Below are positions 44,662-56,621 of a stretch of 64,000 nucleotides of DNA, one piece after another; the first letter of the stretch is position 1; each line of letters begins with the position of its first letter. The position numbers were made by a program, and so were the translations under genes. Source of the stretch: Caprella mutica (Eukaryota; Arthropoda; Malacostraca; Amphipoda; Caprellidae); contig CANNZV010001462.1 in the NCBI GenBank assembly GCA_947561585.1, forward strand, positions 186,001-250,000, written 5' to 3'. The notes below the pieces were generated by a model, which saw only the letters and a program-made list of their open reading frames with translations, had not been told where the DNA came from and did not search any database.

Positions 44662-44883
44662 TTAGTGGCATTGAAGAACTGACATAACTTTCAGAGTGAT
44701 TAGGCCTTCCCTGTTGCGGTGTTTTTCTAATTTTCTGACAACTTCCATTAGGGCCATATTTGGTGAATAGTATATTTTTATGGTGACGTGAATTTTTCCC
44801 GGCGGAATTTTGAAATTAAGGAAGGAGAAATGCAAGAGGAAAGGCAAAGAAGAAGTATAGCGTTTTAATTGGCTTACATCACT
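44662..44883 (-). CDS. Exon-like open fragment, unidentified
   Basis: A minus-strand frame is open for 73 codons. Its second half is protein-like: FKIPPGKIHVTIKIYYSP, then MALMEVVRKLEKHRNREG and LITLKVMSVLQCH before the stop. There is no ATG at the upstream limit and no clear acceptor. No family recognised; a mobile-element remnant is possible. Confidence 0.18.
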   Translation of the reverse strand, partial: SDVSQLKRYTSSLPFLLHFSFLNFKIPPGKIHVTIKIYYSPNMALMEVVRKLEKHRNREGLITLKVMSVLQCH

Positions 44884-46185
44884 TCAATCCATGGCAGAGT
44901 TTGAAGTATGAGAAAATTTTATTAAAAAACACTCAATAACGTAAAATTAGTTTACTGTAGTATGATCGCAAATTATCCAATTTCTATGGTTGAGATTTGT
45001 AAAAGGACTTGTTTAGGAGCGTCACGGTTTTTATTCAATAAAGTTGCATCATTGAATCGCTGAACCTTCATTTGATAAATTAATCATTATAAATTTTATA
45101 ATTATTTATCTTCTGCCATATTTTGTTTCCAATTATCGTTTTATAATTGATATTTATTTGATTATTTTAATTTTATCTACATTACATAAAATAAACATTT
45201 CATTAACTAAGTGATTGTAGAAATGAAATTTACGAAGAAAAATTTTAAGAACAAATTGTAAAAAATTCTGTCACTTCGAAAGAGTAAAGTATTTCGAAAT
45301 TACAGTAATAAAACACGTTTCAATAGGACTTTTCCAATACAATAATTTAAAAATAGAATTGAAAATCATGTAAAACTGCAAAGATTAAAAATTAAATAAA
45401 TCGATATTACTAAGTGATATACCTAGTTTGAATTATATTTTAAAATATAAAAAGCTATTTTACGATCAAAATTTTTCTCCTTATGACAAAGTAATCTTTG
45501 AGTATCTCCTGTCGATTTATTCTAAGATACCTTGGAGAGATTTAAAAGTCTATTGAAATCACGAATAAAAGCTCCTGGTAATATTTCGAATAGAATTCCT
45601 TTTCAATTTGATATCTACCCTGAATATCTTCCAATATAAATATTTCAATTGAATATTCCTTATAGAGATTTCACTAGCGGAATACGATATTAGAGATTTA
45701 GAAAATAAATATTATTCAATTACAGTTGGCTTAAGGAAACTGTAAACAATTCCTAAAATCATATTTGTTTAATACAATGAATCTATGAGAAAGCATTGGG
45801 TGGAATTGTAGATTTTATCTTATTTTATATAATACTTCATATATTTGGATAAAAATGAATTATCAAATATTTCTTATATTTTTAATTTATTTTTATAAAT
45901 TGTTATATTATTCTGTTCATTAAAACTAGAATGAAACTATTCCTTAATTCACCATCTTGAAATCATTTCCGAGGGTTGTTCAATAATTAAATTCAATTAG
46001 GAAACTTTTCTAGCATCTTTGAATACTAATTTCAATTTGGAGAGAGCGATAGAGAGCAAATATATTCATTGCTCTCTAGGTTCATCATATAGAAAAAGTC
46101 TGTATTTTAGAAAGAATTTCCTCTTTAATTTCTTCCACATTTTGAAACGATTGATAATTAATTTGAGATGTTTGTACTAGGGTAA
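44884..46185. other. AT-rich spacer, nothing recognised
   Basis: No supported feature. Confidence 0.5.
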
Positions 46186-46376
46186 GTTTCGAACTATCGG
46201 AAGGTTCCACATCTTCGATCGTATAAGAGGTAAACGTACGTACGATAAATATTATTTTAACTTTTCTTTATTATAATTTATTTCAAAATAGTTTCAAAAT
46301 TATCAGCGAAGAATCTTCTCGATGAATTGTACTCGACGAATTTAATACGACGAATTGTCTTGACACGATATTCAAT
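46186..46376 (+). repeat. Small dispersed repeat followed by GACGAATTGT module
   Basis: 46186-46255 pairs with 36901-36975. 46310-46376 has three degenerate GACGAATTGT-type units and the ending GTCTTGACACGATATT shared with 3877-3901. Confidence 0.6.
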
Positions 46377-47189
46377 TGCAATGTATCTTGTATTCCCCTG
46401 TATGATTAATAGAAATCAAAGTATAAGTAGATGAATTTCATTCCACCAATTTGGGTTAAATTAGCTTTGCAAGAAGCAGTAACCTATTATTTGTTTGTAA
46501 CATCATTAATTAGTTAATATAGTTAAATAAATTTGCTTACACTTTTAGAAGGAAATATAATGAAATTCAAACTGAAGAATATATGATCTAAATATAGCAC
46601 TAGTGTATTCTTCATATATGTACATAGCCACCTTCAAATATTAGACAACAAATGAATTTATTCATAAAAAGGTTGCCGTCACCAATGCAAGAATCCATTC
46701 TGTTGTTTTCTGTTCATTCACTGAAGCAATTGGAAGTTTTCTAGTGTTTGAGACTGTTCAATTTCTTGTTTCAAAAGGTTTAGCTCTCCCCAATTACAGG
46801 GAGATTAAATATACGAAGCAACACAGTTAAATGGAAAAGAGATACGTTGTTTCTTCTCTGAAAATAGTCTGTTGAGAGGATTAAAGTGAAATTGGTTATC
46901 ATGGATTAAATATACCTACACTATTTACAAAAATCAGTCAATCGAAAACAGTTTATAAAATCTTGTAACTGACATTCACTCTAACAATTTCAATATTGCA
47001 GTATACCTAATAACTATAATGGAAACTTCGACATCAAAACCCTTTTTGAAATTAATAATCGGCAGTTCGTTTATTATTGTTAATTACGGTAAAAAAAATA
47101 TTAGTCGTATATCAATCGTTAAATATAATAATTACACATAGTAACGTCTGAATTCATTCAAGTTCTTATATTCGATGAAACTTAGGAAA

Positions 47190-47553
47190 CTAGATCAGGC
47201 ACTCGCAGAGCGCATACCCACAGTTTCAATCGTTTTGAACTTTTCATGATTTGACCTTAGCCTTCGACTTGATCGTTCCAAAAAATGAACAAAATATATT
47301 CTGGTTAGTTACCAATCGTCCAAACAAATTTCAGGTGATTTGGTAAAATAATTCTTGTATTATGAATGACTTTGTCCTGGAACTTTGACACGATCACTAC
47401 TAGAATCTAATCAAATGGTTTCTTGATAAATGGCTAATCAGCTCACCAAATTTCTGGCAATTTGGTTAAATACTTTTTTGTAAATCTTGTAACAAGAATA
47501 CAAATGAATTTCGACCAAAACAAAACCTTCTGCTCTCTGCACTTTTGCGATTG
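47190..47553 (-). mobile_element. Helitron-like dispersed repeat, copy 4
   Basis: From the 3' end: CTAG at 47190-47193 preceded by A, the hairpin block GGCACTCGCAGAGCGCAT, two to three ~115-bp units (GAACTTTGACACGATCAC, CACCAAATTTCTGGCAATT), then AAACCTTCTGCTCTCTGCAC at the 5' end. Same signature as copy 2. Confidence 0.72.
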
Positions 47554-48962
47554 TAACAAGAAGCGTACAATTTTATCATAAAGTACGATCGGATTTTCGT
47601 GGAAACATTTATCGTCTCAGATAATGATATTTTTTATCATTGAATTTAATCGACGATTGACATCCGAGGACCGACGATTGATATTTTTCTACTGTGAACG
47701 ATTACCACATGATAGGTATGTATATCTTACAAATCATTCAATCAAATAATTACATGAGTACTCATTACACGACAATTTTTATTCATTTCAGACCACATAA
47801 TAATCTCTTCAGATTCTGTCCGTCAACTTTGAAGTGAATGATAATCCCCCAACGATCTCTGGGGCCCAAATCCAGGCCTGAACATTTAAGATAAGAGATA
47901 AACTCTCGAGTAATGATGATATTAACATAAGCTTTAATTTAAAACTAAAGACCAAATAATTTGAATTTTTAATAGTTTACAGAAAAATTAAGATTCGGTT
48001 TTAAAATATATAAATAAATATTTACTTTAACAAAGATATAAAGTATGAAGTTTATTATAGTTAGATAAGCTTTAAATGACGTTTTTCATTGATATTCTGA
48101 TCGTGAATAAAGTAGTTTATTTATTTTATTTACTCCACCTCGAACAAAAAACAATCTGTGGTTGAAATCTGTTTTTTACATATTAGAATATATTTATCTA
48201 TTATTAAATTACTTTGAACATTCAGAATTTAAATTTCATATCATTAAGTAAGACACCATTACGCTATTTCACAAGAAGCCAGTTTGGAATAACAAGTCTT
48301 TAATTTTCCTTAATGTCTTTCGAATAACAGTTTCACTGGAATGACTTGGATTTTGATCATTTAAAAACATTTATGATTTAGATTTTAAATTAGTATTTTC
48401 AGTCATTTTAGAGAAGGAAGTGAAAATATTTTCAAAGCAGCAGCTCTACTCTTTCAGAATGTACAATACAACATAGTTTATATATAATATTCTTATTATT
48501 TTATTGTGGATAATAATTGAAGGATATCAGTGATGTATAATTTACAAATTAACTACTTTATATGTTTGAAATCCATTTTCTTGCGTAAGACTCACCAAAG
48601 TTCGCTGACGCAAAATGTTGAAAGTTGAGATTAGCAGTGTATATCTACAGTATATTACATCGATTTGAAATTAAATGTCTGGTTACAATACAAAGTAAGA
48701 AAATATGAAACCAGAAATTATTGATAAACTATTGTAGTATATCCAATGAATAAATTAGAATTAATTTCGAAATCTAAATGGGACTCTTTCTCTAAAATAT
48801 ATAAAAAGTTCATTATTTAATTAACAAATTTGCTATTTTCAAAGTTGATATAACTATTCAAATAGAATATTTTTTATTAAGGACTTCTTTAAGTTCTGAC
48901 CTCTTGACCCCCTTATTTTTTCGTCTACAAAGTTGCAGAGCGTTTTCCCTATTTCCGTCTTA
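47554..48962. other. AT-rich spacer with a small GC-richer patch
   Basis: 47795-47905 is GC-richer; a 35-codon minus-strand frame there (LDLGPRDRWGIIIHF) is too short to call. Nothing else supported. Confidence 0.4.
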
Positions 48963-49164
48963 AGGTACGTTTTGCATGCAGCGATTGTTACGATCATCGC
49001 TCAGTAATCATCGCCCAGCGTTTATTGCTACTACTTAAATGCTATTCTTATGGGGCTGTTTCTTAACGAGCGATTGTCGCTGAGCACTATTTCAATGTAT
49101 TCCTATTGCTGGGTGATCATCGCTGAATGATGACCGCAACAATCGCTGCATGCAAACCGTACCT
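48963..49164. mobile_element. PIF/Harbinger-like MITE, 202 bp
   Basis: Terminal inverted repeats AGGTACGTTTTGCATGCAGC and inverse (AGGTACGGTTTGCATGCAGC) match at more than 30 positions with about 3 mismatches, and are flanked by TTA on both sides (48960-48962 and 49165-49167). A 3-bp TTA/TAA duplication is the PIF/Harbinger signature. The inside carries repeated GCGATGAT/ATCATCGC and CGCTGAGC words and no coding capacity. Confidence 0.85.
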
Positions 49165-49479
49165 TTAGAACCTTCAACAAAATTTTCCAATTTGCTCCAA
49201 ATTTCTTCAAAAATGTTCTTATTTTTCTACATACTTATACTACACATATTGAAAAATTTGCAAATGCCCGTCTGTATCTTTCTATAGAACTAAATTCCGA
49301 ATGAAATGTAACTAACCAAAAACGACGACGACATATTTTTTGTATTCGAACAAATTAATTCTTCAGGAGAGTTAATTCTCTGATTTATTTTGCAGAAAAA
49401 AGGCGAAAGAAGAATTTAAAAATTGTTTTGATCTTTAATATTTTTACACATCCGTGAGATCAGGATGCGGCATTTTAAT

Positions 49480-49515
49480 CCTTTGACAAATTCAAAGGCG
49501 TGAATTTGTCAAAGG
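49480..49515. repeat. Perfect 15-bp-stem hairpin
   Basis: CCTTTGACAAATTCA pairs with TGAATTTGTCAAAGG across AAGGCG. A further ACAAATTCATCACG follows. It could be a small element end; it is not a bacterial-type terminator context. Confidence 0.8.
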
Positions 49516-49639
49516 ACAAATTCATCACGTCCGTGCGTGTTGAGCCTAGTGACGAATGTGACTATCGCGTCTCATGTTAAAAAAAATCATGAAATTTCAA
49601 ATGTGAATAATCGAGCAAAATATATTTTTTTCAGATTTT

Positions 49640-49690
49640 ACTCTCTCCCCCCCCTTTTCCTCAACCCCCCAAAAAATACAAAAAGAGGGG
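49640..49690 (+). repeat. C-rich tract
   Basis: Runs of ten and six C separated by TTTTCCTCAA; on the minus strand a G-rich tract. Confidence 0.7.
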
Positions 49691-50129
49691 TACTTTAGAA
49701 ATGTTTCCCCATCTTACAATTTTTGAGTTTGAGACATTTGGTTTGCTTCATATAGTTCGAAATTTAGTTGCTAATAAAGATCACACTGATTTTTTGTCAA
49801 TTCATTTATTTTATTTTAGTCAATTTTTGGATATTTTTTTAACACTTCTAGATTGCTTTAGGTTCAAATATTTTAACACTTTATACAGGACACTATAAAG
49901 CGTAAAAATGAAACTATGTATAATTTTCATTTTATTCTGAACAAAATTTAACATTAATAAGAAATTATTCTTATTCATCGTCATACAAATTTTTTCATTC
50001 GTTTCATACTTACTCTCCTGTATTCAGTAGAATTGAAAATAAGAAAATAGTTTATAGTCCATGTGATCATTTTCATGATTCCAATTAAAATCGCCAATTT
50101 GTGAGTTTTCCAACAGTGTATCAGCTGGA

Positions 50130-50330
50130 TTACAGGATCAGGAGCACCACGGTTAAACATTTCAAATAAAGCTTAGTGGTGTCATTATTGTTAAGAGGGT
50201 AGAATATGTTCCCTCTGTGAAATAGGAGAGCGATACTAATTACCCTCATTGACTCGGTATCTGTATAGTGAACACAAAAAAGATAGCGATGCAGTTTTTC
50301 AACATAGCGACCCAAAAAGATGATCTCACT
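50130..50330 (-). CDS. Exon-like open fragment, unidentified
   Basis: A minus-strand frame of about 66 codons reads SEIIFLGRYVEKLHRYLF, then VHYTDTESMRVISIALLF. A weak donor (GAGG then GTAATT) follows TESMR. No family recognised; chance is likely. Confidence 0.13.
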   Translation of the reverse strand, partial: SEIIFLGRYVEKLHRYLFCVHYTDTESMRVISIALLFHRGNIFYPLNNNDTTKLYLKCLTVVLLIL

Positions 50331-51144
50331 ATTTCATAATTATTATACACTAATTTTATGTTGTGTACATTACATATTTTAAATCATAATTTATAATTAA
50401 AATAATTTCCTCTCCTTTCATATTAATAGGTATATCATTTTTTTACAATTATCCCATTATTAAACAAAAGACAAACGCAACCGCAAATAACATTTCAATC
50501 TCTGTTCATTTCTCATCGATAATGATATCAGCGCCCTCTGGTGCAGCAACTTTGAGTTAACAAAAACCTCCCACCGCTCCATTTAATATGTGGATTAATC
50601 TTCCGCAAGCTGTAAACTGAGGATTCCTGAGAGAAAATTAAACTGTCAGCACATCCAGAAAAGTTAAACAATTGCCTATTAGGAATACAAAATGACAATT
50701 GGGAAAACCATTTGAATTGTATATGAAAAAAAAATTGTTTTTTTCAATATTACGGAATATAAAATAATATTCTTAGATTTATAAAAAGATAGATTTTAGA
50801 TATATAATATTATTATATATAATAGAAATATTAAAATCCAGATTTCATAACAACTACTCTAAGATGCTCATTTTCTTCTTATCACAGCCATTATAAATAG
50901 AAGGATTCATTTTTTTCTGTTTTTCGTTGTTGAGGAAGTTATAAGAAGGTTCATCAATAATGAAGACATATCGACCATCTATGATACTTTTAATGCTCAT
51001 ACAATAGAGGAGAGTTCATCGTCTTCAACTTCTTCTCCATCTAAAGATCAGCTTCTAATAATAGAAGATATTAATTGATTAAACACTTGAAAATGTATAT
51101 AGATTATTATTCGGTGTTCGTTTTTATTCACATTGTTTTTAAAA
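50331..51144. other. AT-rich spacer
   Basis: Contains AGCGCCCTCTGGTG near 50530, a word type common in insect MITEs, but no inverted partner was found. Confidence 0.4.
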
Positions 51145-51225
51145 GTGTTTCATGAACATCCTTTATGTGTCTTTCCTGCTCATCATTTAAGTGTGTTTGC
51201 TGTTCATCATTTACATGTCTTTCAA
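51145..51225 (+). repeat. ~24-bp degenerate repeat, 3 copies
   Basis: GTGT.TTTC.TG.TCATCATTTA recurs at about 51140, 51168 and 51192. It explains part of the 106-codon open frame that starts here. Confidence 0.5.
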
Positions 51226-52004
51226 CAAAGCTTCTTTCGTAAGAATTTAAGCGTATTGAAGAGACTTTACATTGGATTTTGTCGGTCGATACAGACTATA
51301 GGATTATCTGTGCCTCTCTTCATGTTCCTCCCAAACACAGCAGAAAAACTGCCAATACTTCATTGGCACCTGAACAATAAATTAGTGTCAATTAATAGCC
51401 ACTTTAGCATGATTATATCGACATTATTATACCATGGCTTGGAAATGGGCTAATATCATTTGTTAACTGAGTGATAGTATTTAATAACCGATGTATATTT
51501 TGCTCATCTTCGAGTAGAAGCATTTATCAGATTATTAAATATTATGACTATATACTTATAGAATAATTTAAATATTCTTCAAAGCATAACGGATGAGCTT
51601 TGTGTTCTCTTGAACTCAAGTGTAATGGCAATGAATTGTTGAATTCATTACAATTGACGACTGAATTAAAGATTTATTGCAGCATAGCTCTTTCTCTTCT
51701 GCATGATATATCTCAGATGTAAGAGGAAAATGAAGAAGTGATATAAGTGTACTTAGACCGAATTCATACCTAGTGCAATTGTTGAGTGTAGCCTTCAAAA
51801 CTGTAAATATTATTAATATATTAGAAGACATGTTGAATTCATAATTTTTATCACAATAGATTGGTGCCTAAAAAACTCTCATTCATTTTATTCCATCAAC
51901 ACTTGAATCACACAGCTTCGGGTACATCTCCTACGACATGAATTTGTGATTGACCATAATTACATTTTTAAATCTTTATATTACTTTGTTCCGTCTTATG
52001 GTAT
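51226..52004. other. AT-rich spacer, nothing recognised
   Basis: No supported gene or repeat. Confidence 0.45.
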
Positions 52005-52400
52005 GCATTATTTTATTCTTGGCTTGCATTATTTTATTCTTGACATGCATTATTTTATTCTTGGCTTGCATTATTTTATTCTTGGCTTGCATTATTTTAT
52101 TCCTGGTATTCATTATTTTATTCATGGCTTGCATTATTTTATTCTTGACATGCATTATTTTATTCTTGGCTTGCATTATTTTATTCTTGGCTTGTATTAT
52201 TTTATTCCTGGTATTCATTATTTTATTCATGGCTTGCATTATTTTATTCTTGGCTTGCATTATTTTATTCTTGGTATGCATTATTTTATTCTTGGCTTGC
52301 ATTATTTTATTCTTGGCTTGCATTATTCTATTCTTGGTATGCATTATTTTATTCTTGGCTTGCACTATTTTATTCTTGGCTTGCATTATTCTATTCTTGA
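52005..52400 (+). repeat. 21-bp array, ~19 copies, with higher-order repeat
   Basis: Unit GCATTATTTTATTC then TTGGCTT. Variants (TTGACAT, CTGGTATT, ATGGCTT) recur in a five-unit (105-bp) block twice, then a three-unit (63-bp) block twice. The 21-bp period keeps three frames open at once: two forward (154 and 160 codons) and one reverse (136 codons). All are explained by the array. Confidence 0.96.
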
Positions 52401-52706
52401 TTATATTTGAAGTTCTGATGGCTGAAATATGAAAGAAAACTCCACCAAACTTTTGTTGCAGAGGTAATTGATATCAAAAAAGTTTGGGACAAAAATAAAG
52501 AAAAATGAAAAGAATTTTGTTTTGAATCAATTTTCGATATATTTGTTTGTATTTAACTAGTGTATTAGAAATCTAGTTGTAAATTCAATGTACTGGTTTA
52601 CTGCAAGAAGAAATTTACTTCCTATATAGCAGTGTGATAACTAAATAACAATAATTAATATTCATTTGCAAAACAACTGTGAAACATAAATATTTTTAAT
52701 TTCAGA

Positions 52707-53398
52707 TACTATTAAAGAAAAGAGTGGCTGTAATGATGTACTATCAGAGAAAAGAGTCACTTTGATGATGTACTATCAAAGGAAAGAGTCACTATGATGA
52801 TGTACTATCAGAGAAAAGAGTGACTGTGATGATGTACTATCAGAGAGAAGAGTGACTGTGATGATGTACTATCAGAGAAAAGAGTCACTGTGATGATGTA
52901 CAATCAGAGAAAAGATCACTGTGATGATGTACCATCACAGAAAAGAGTCACTGCAATGATGTACTATCAGAGAAAAGAGTGACTGTGATGATGTACTATC
53001 AGAGAAAAGAGTCACTTTGATGATGTACTATCAAAGGAAAGAGTCACTATGATGATGTACTATCAGAGAAAAGAGTCACGGTGATGATGTACTATCAAAG
53101 AAAAGAGTGACTGTGAAGATGTACTATCACAGAAAAGAGTCACTGCAATGATGTACTATCAGAAAAAAGAGTGACTGTGATGATGTACAATCAGAGAAAA
53201 GAGTCACTGTGATGATGTGCTATCAAAGGAAAGAGTCACTATGATGATGTACTATCAGAGAAAAGAGTCACGGTGATGATGTACTACCAAAGAAAGGAGT
53301 CACTTGAATGATGTACTATCAGAGAAAAAGTCACTGTGATGATGTACTATCAGAGAAAAAGTCACTGTGATGATGTATTATCAGAGAAAAAGTCACTG
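52707..53398 (+). repeat. 32-bp array, ~21 copies, with ~255-bp higher-order repeat
   Basis: Unit GATGATGTACTATCAGAG then AAAAGAGTCACTGT. The unit pair GAGTCACTTTGATG plus TATCAAAGGAAAG appears at 52754 and again at 53009, 255 bp (eight units minus one base) apart. Unit length drifts by one or two bases at the right end. Confidence 0.96.
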
Positions 53399-53424
53399 AA
53401 CTGAACCTAGTCTTTAGATGCTGA

Positions 53425-53640
53425 GATAAGTCAAGTAGAGGTAGTCTGTGTGTAGATAAGCCATGTAGAGATAAGAGCTAGTCATGCAGAAATAGGCCAT
53501 GAAAAGATAGGCCATGAACCAAAACCGTAGTCGGTAAATTCCACCGCGGAAAGTTTCCCTGCGGAAAGTTGTACCAGGAAGATTCCACCGGCGTTAAATG
53601 GCAGATGTGGAAAATTCCACCGTGGAAGATTTCATCATTT
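53425..53640 (+). repeat. Mixed short repeats: GATAAGCCATGTAG and TTCCACCGCGGAAA modules
   Basis: A ~17-bp repeat (ATAGGCCATGAAAAG, GATAAGCCATGTAGA) is followed at 53525-53640 by ATTCCACCG / GCGGAAAGTT units. The second is another short palindromic module (TTCC..GGAA) like those at 3.8 and 55.8 kb. Confidence 0.6.
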
Positions 53641-54428
53641 TTAAAAAAAATATACAAATAAACAGTATAAATAAACAGTTTATAACATTGCTAAATTTAG
53701 CTTTTTGAATCTATCAACAGAAACACTAAAGCTCAGAATTTAATATTTGATACAAAAATTAATTTTGTACTCATTATTGAGAGTCTTAATATTGAGCAGC
53801 AATATGACATACATTTTATAGTGTCTATTTCAGCATGTGTTTTTTTATCGTTGAAGTAAAAATTTAATGTGATTTTCCATCATCGATAAAGAAACGCAAG
53901 TGTAAACACATTTTAAGAAGAGCTTTTCCCGGGGTGTTAAAAATGCAATTGTGAAGCGGGTCTTAACCATGCAATGAACAAGCGAAGACTAATATTCAGA
54001 GTGAAAAATTCAATGAGATCAGAATGTCACTGAAGTTGTTCTATTTCAAAATAGTTTCCAAGGAAGAAATATATTTTTTTGCTTTATTCACTGCTTTTTA
54101 TTAAGTAAAATCACAGAGTTAGCTCTATGAATAACTTTTTCGGAATGACAAAAATAATCACCCTCTTTCTTTGCATACTTGTTTTTAAACTATTTGTTTC
54201 AGTTATTAATAGTTTTTACCAGTTAATAGTACAATAAGAGGCGGTGAAAGAGAGATCAAGATACATTTTTATCGTCCATTGGTTAACGATTTATGAGTAT
54301 TTGAAAAAGCGGAAACATTTTTTTGACCCATACTGTATGTATATTTATGATTTATTTTAGATTAAAGTTAAGGGGAAACAACTGGTGACAAAGAGTGGAG
54401 TGACCAATTCTCTCTCATCCCAATAACA
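53641..54428. other. AT-rich spacer, nothing recognised
   Basis: No supported feature. Confidence 0.45.
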
Positions 54429-54494
54429 TCTCACTGCCAAACTACTGCCTTCATTAGTCTCTCTCACTGCCAAACTACTGTCTTCTTTAGTTTC
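54429..54494 (+). repeat. 33-bp direct duplication
   Basis: TCTCACTGCCAAACTACTG then a CTTC.TTAGT tail occurs twice (54429 and 54462). Confidence 0.85.
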
Positions 54495-55632
54495 TAAGAA
54501 CAGTAACTAATGAACGACAGATGGCGCTGTTGACTAATGCGCTGGTAAATGGACTATGGTAGTTTCTATCATTTGGATGAGTTTTGAAAACAGTGATTGA
54601 TGTAATTCATTATATTTTAAGTTCTATTTAATACAAAGAAAACAAAAACAGGAAATCAGAAGTTTGTAGATAATTAATTTCATTAAAAAACGTCTCATCG
54701 TGGTTTATTTGCTTGTATATTTTGTAATATTCGTTAAGAAAATGATAATAAATCAATGAAAACTAATTTAAAAAAATATTTGACAATTAAAGAACACTAA
54801 TTATATTGCAGTTAAACATAAAATATTTTTTTCATAATTTAGTTGTATTCAAACCAGTAATTTTTTGTTAATATTATTATCATAATTTCTCCGCACAGAC
54901 ACCATTAATTATTAATTATATCTTCTACACATTCCAATATTTACTTCCATTTAATAACGAAACAAGAGCATAATTATATTCTATTCTCTTGTATTTCCAA
55001 AGATTTCGTAGTTCTTATTTTAATAATTAATTAAAACGAATCTCCCGGTTATATTGAGAGGGGAGAAGAACAGAAAGATGAGGGGGTGGGGGGGGGGTAA
55101 TAGGGGAGGTTTTTTTTAAATATGGGTGGCATTATTAAATTTTACTGTAGGTTTCTTTTACAATTATATTGAAAAGAGATTAAGATTCCGGAAGAATGTT
55201 AGAAATATTTAGCTCTGTGACGACCCAGGCATCAGAGCCTTGTTTGGTTAAGTATTGATGCCTGAATTGAAAACTAATTGATTTAAATTATTGAAATTTT
55301 GTGACTTTCACTGTATATGACGTATTTATTCATCGTATAATAAGTATCCGTGAAAATACAGCAAAATATTTTGAAACTTCAATTAGTTACTAATTATGAT
55401 TTTAAACAACGAAAGCGTTTCAGAAGTAACAGTGAATCAATTTTTAAATAAATTTCACTCCATTTCAGGTAAAAAATAAAACACAACATAAAACACTGTA
55501 GACTTCTTCAACTTCAACCTTCACTTTAATTATTTTAAATTGTAAATAAATACCATTTTACTCTAAAAAGAAAAAAAAAAAAGAATACAGAATTCGCAGC
55601 AATAAAAATTATTGCAATTTTACACCACTTAC
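54495..55632. other. AT-rich spacer with a G-rich tract
   Basis: 55081-55110 is a run of G (GGGGGTGGGGGGGGGG then TAATAGGGG), able in principle to form a G-quadruplex. A 13-base A run lies near 55569. No gene supported. Confidence 0.45.
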
Positions 55633-55803
55633 TCTCTGCAGCTGCTTTACTCTCAAAATATAAGCTGGGAAATGTTTTTCTCGTCGAGAGACTACAGTAG
55701 TAGTGATACTCTCAGCAACTCTTTTGGTCAGAAAAGACACACCGCCATGTTTATCAGTCGGTGATGTATGACTGAGTTGTAGCTTGGGAAACAATGGCCA
55801 GGC
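55633..55803 (-). CDS. Exon-like open fragment with good donor, unidentified
   Basis: A minus-strand frame, open for about 57 codons before a consensus donor (CAGAGA then GTAAGT at 55632). It reads WPLFPKLQLSHTSPTDK, then HGGVSFLTKRVAESI, TVVSRREKHFPAYILRV and KQLQR. Composition is that of normal protein and the patch is GC-richer than its surroundings. No acceptor or ATG was clear upstream. No family recognised. Confidence 0.27.
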
Positions 55804-55845
55804 TTATATTTGGGAGAAAAATGCAATCAGTAAAGAAAGGGTGAC

Positions 55846-55880
55846 AAAAGCCCATACGACAAAAGCCCACATCGACGAAA
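55846..55880 (+). repeat. Short module GACAAAAGCCCA, 2 copies
   Basis: GACAAAAGCCCAT and GACAAAAGCCCACAT stand in tandem, followed by CGACGAAAAT. Same style as the modules at 3.8, 46.3 and 53.5 kb. Confidence 0.6.
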
Positions 55881-56621
55881 ATAAAATTAGTATTCCTGCA
55901 ATATAAATAATCCATATATGTAAAGTTGGAACGAAGGAAGATAATAGTTTAACAGTTTTCTTGCTGCGGAATCATGAAACTGACTAATTATTGTAAGAAG
56001 TTTTGAAAGTTCTAGTAACAATTCGACTCAACATTTGACTATGTATACTGTTCCATATCTGGCACACACTCCTAATTTTGATATTAAGTTAACATAATTT
56101 TAAATTAGCACAACAGAAAAATAGATGAATTTAAATTCGAAAGATATTACATAACTTACATGAATGAATTATTCTGATCATGAGATAATATTAAGGTAAA
56201 TAAACCAATTTAGTTGAATTTCCAATTTCATACTCTGTTATTTTATTTATCAAGGTATGGAAATAGCATCTTCTGGCTTAACAATCATCATAGTCGTTGT
56301 AAATAAAACATGCAGTATTTGGTTGATCTCAATGATCCAAGTCGAAAAGTATTCAAGTAAGGCAGTTACAACAGCCAGCTTTTGCGTCTTTATAGAAAAC
56401 AATTGCAGCTATAGGTTTTATTCAAATGGGGATTAAATCTAATTGTTGGTTCCCTTTACCTAAGAGTAGTATGGACATTGTTGTAAATGAATGATCGTTT
56501 TCTTAGTACATAGACTTAGCTTTGTAACAGCTTTCTCTGTGTCAAGTTTGTTTACATAAATTTATTAATTTTGTTGAACATTAAACTATGAATTACTGCA
56601 ATAATGAAATGAGAGATATAT
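55881..56621. other. AT-rich spacer, nothing recognised
   Basis: No supported feature. Confidence 0.45.

Noticed and set aside
51946..52432. Three overlapping open frames of 136-160 codons
   Set aside because: All are products of the 21-bp period; hydrophobic composition is not evidence of a membrane protein here.
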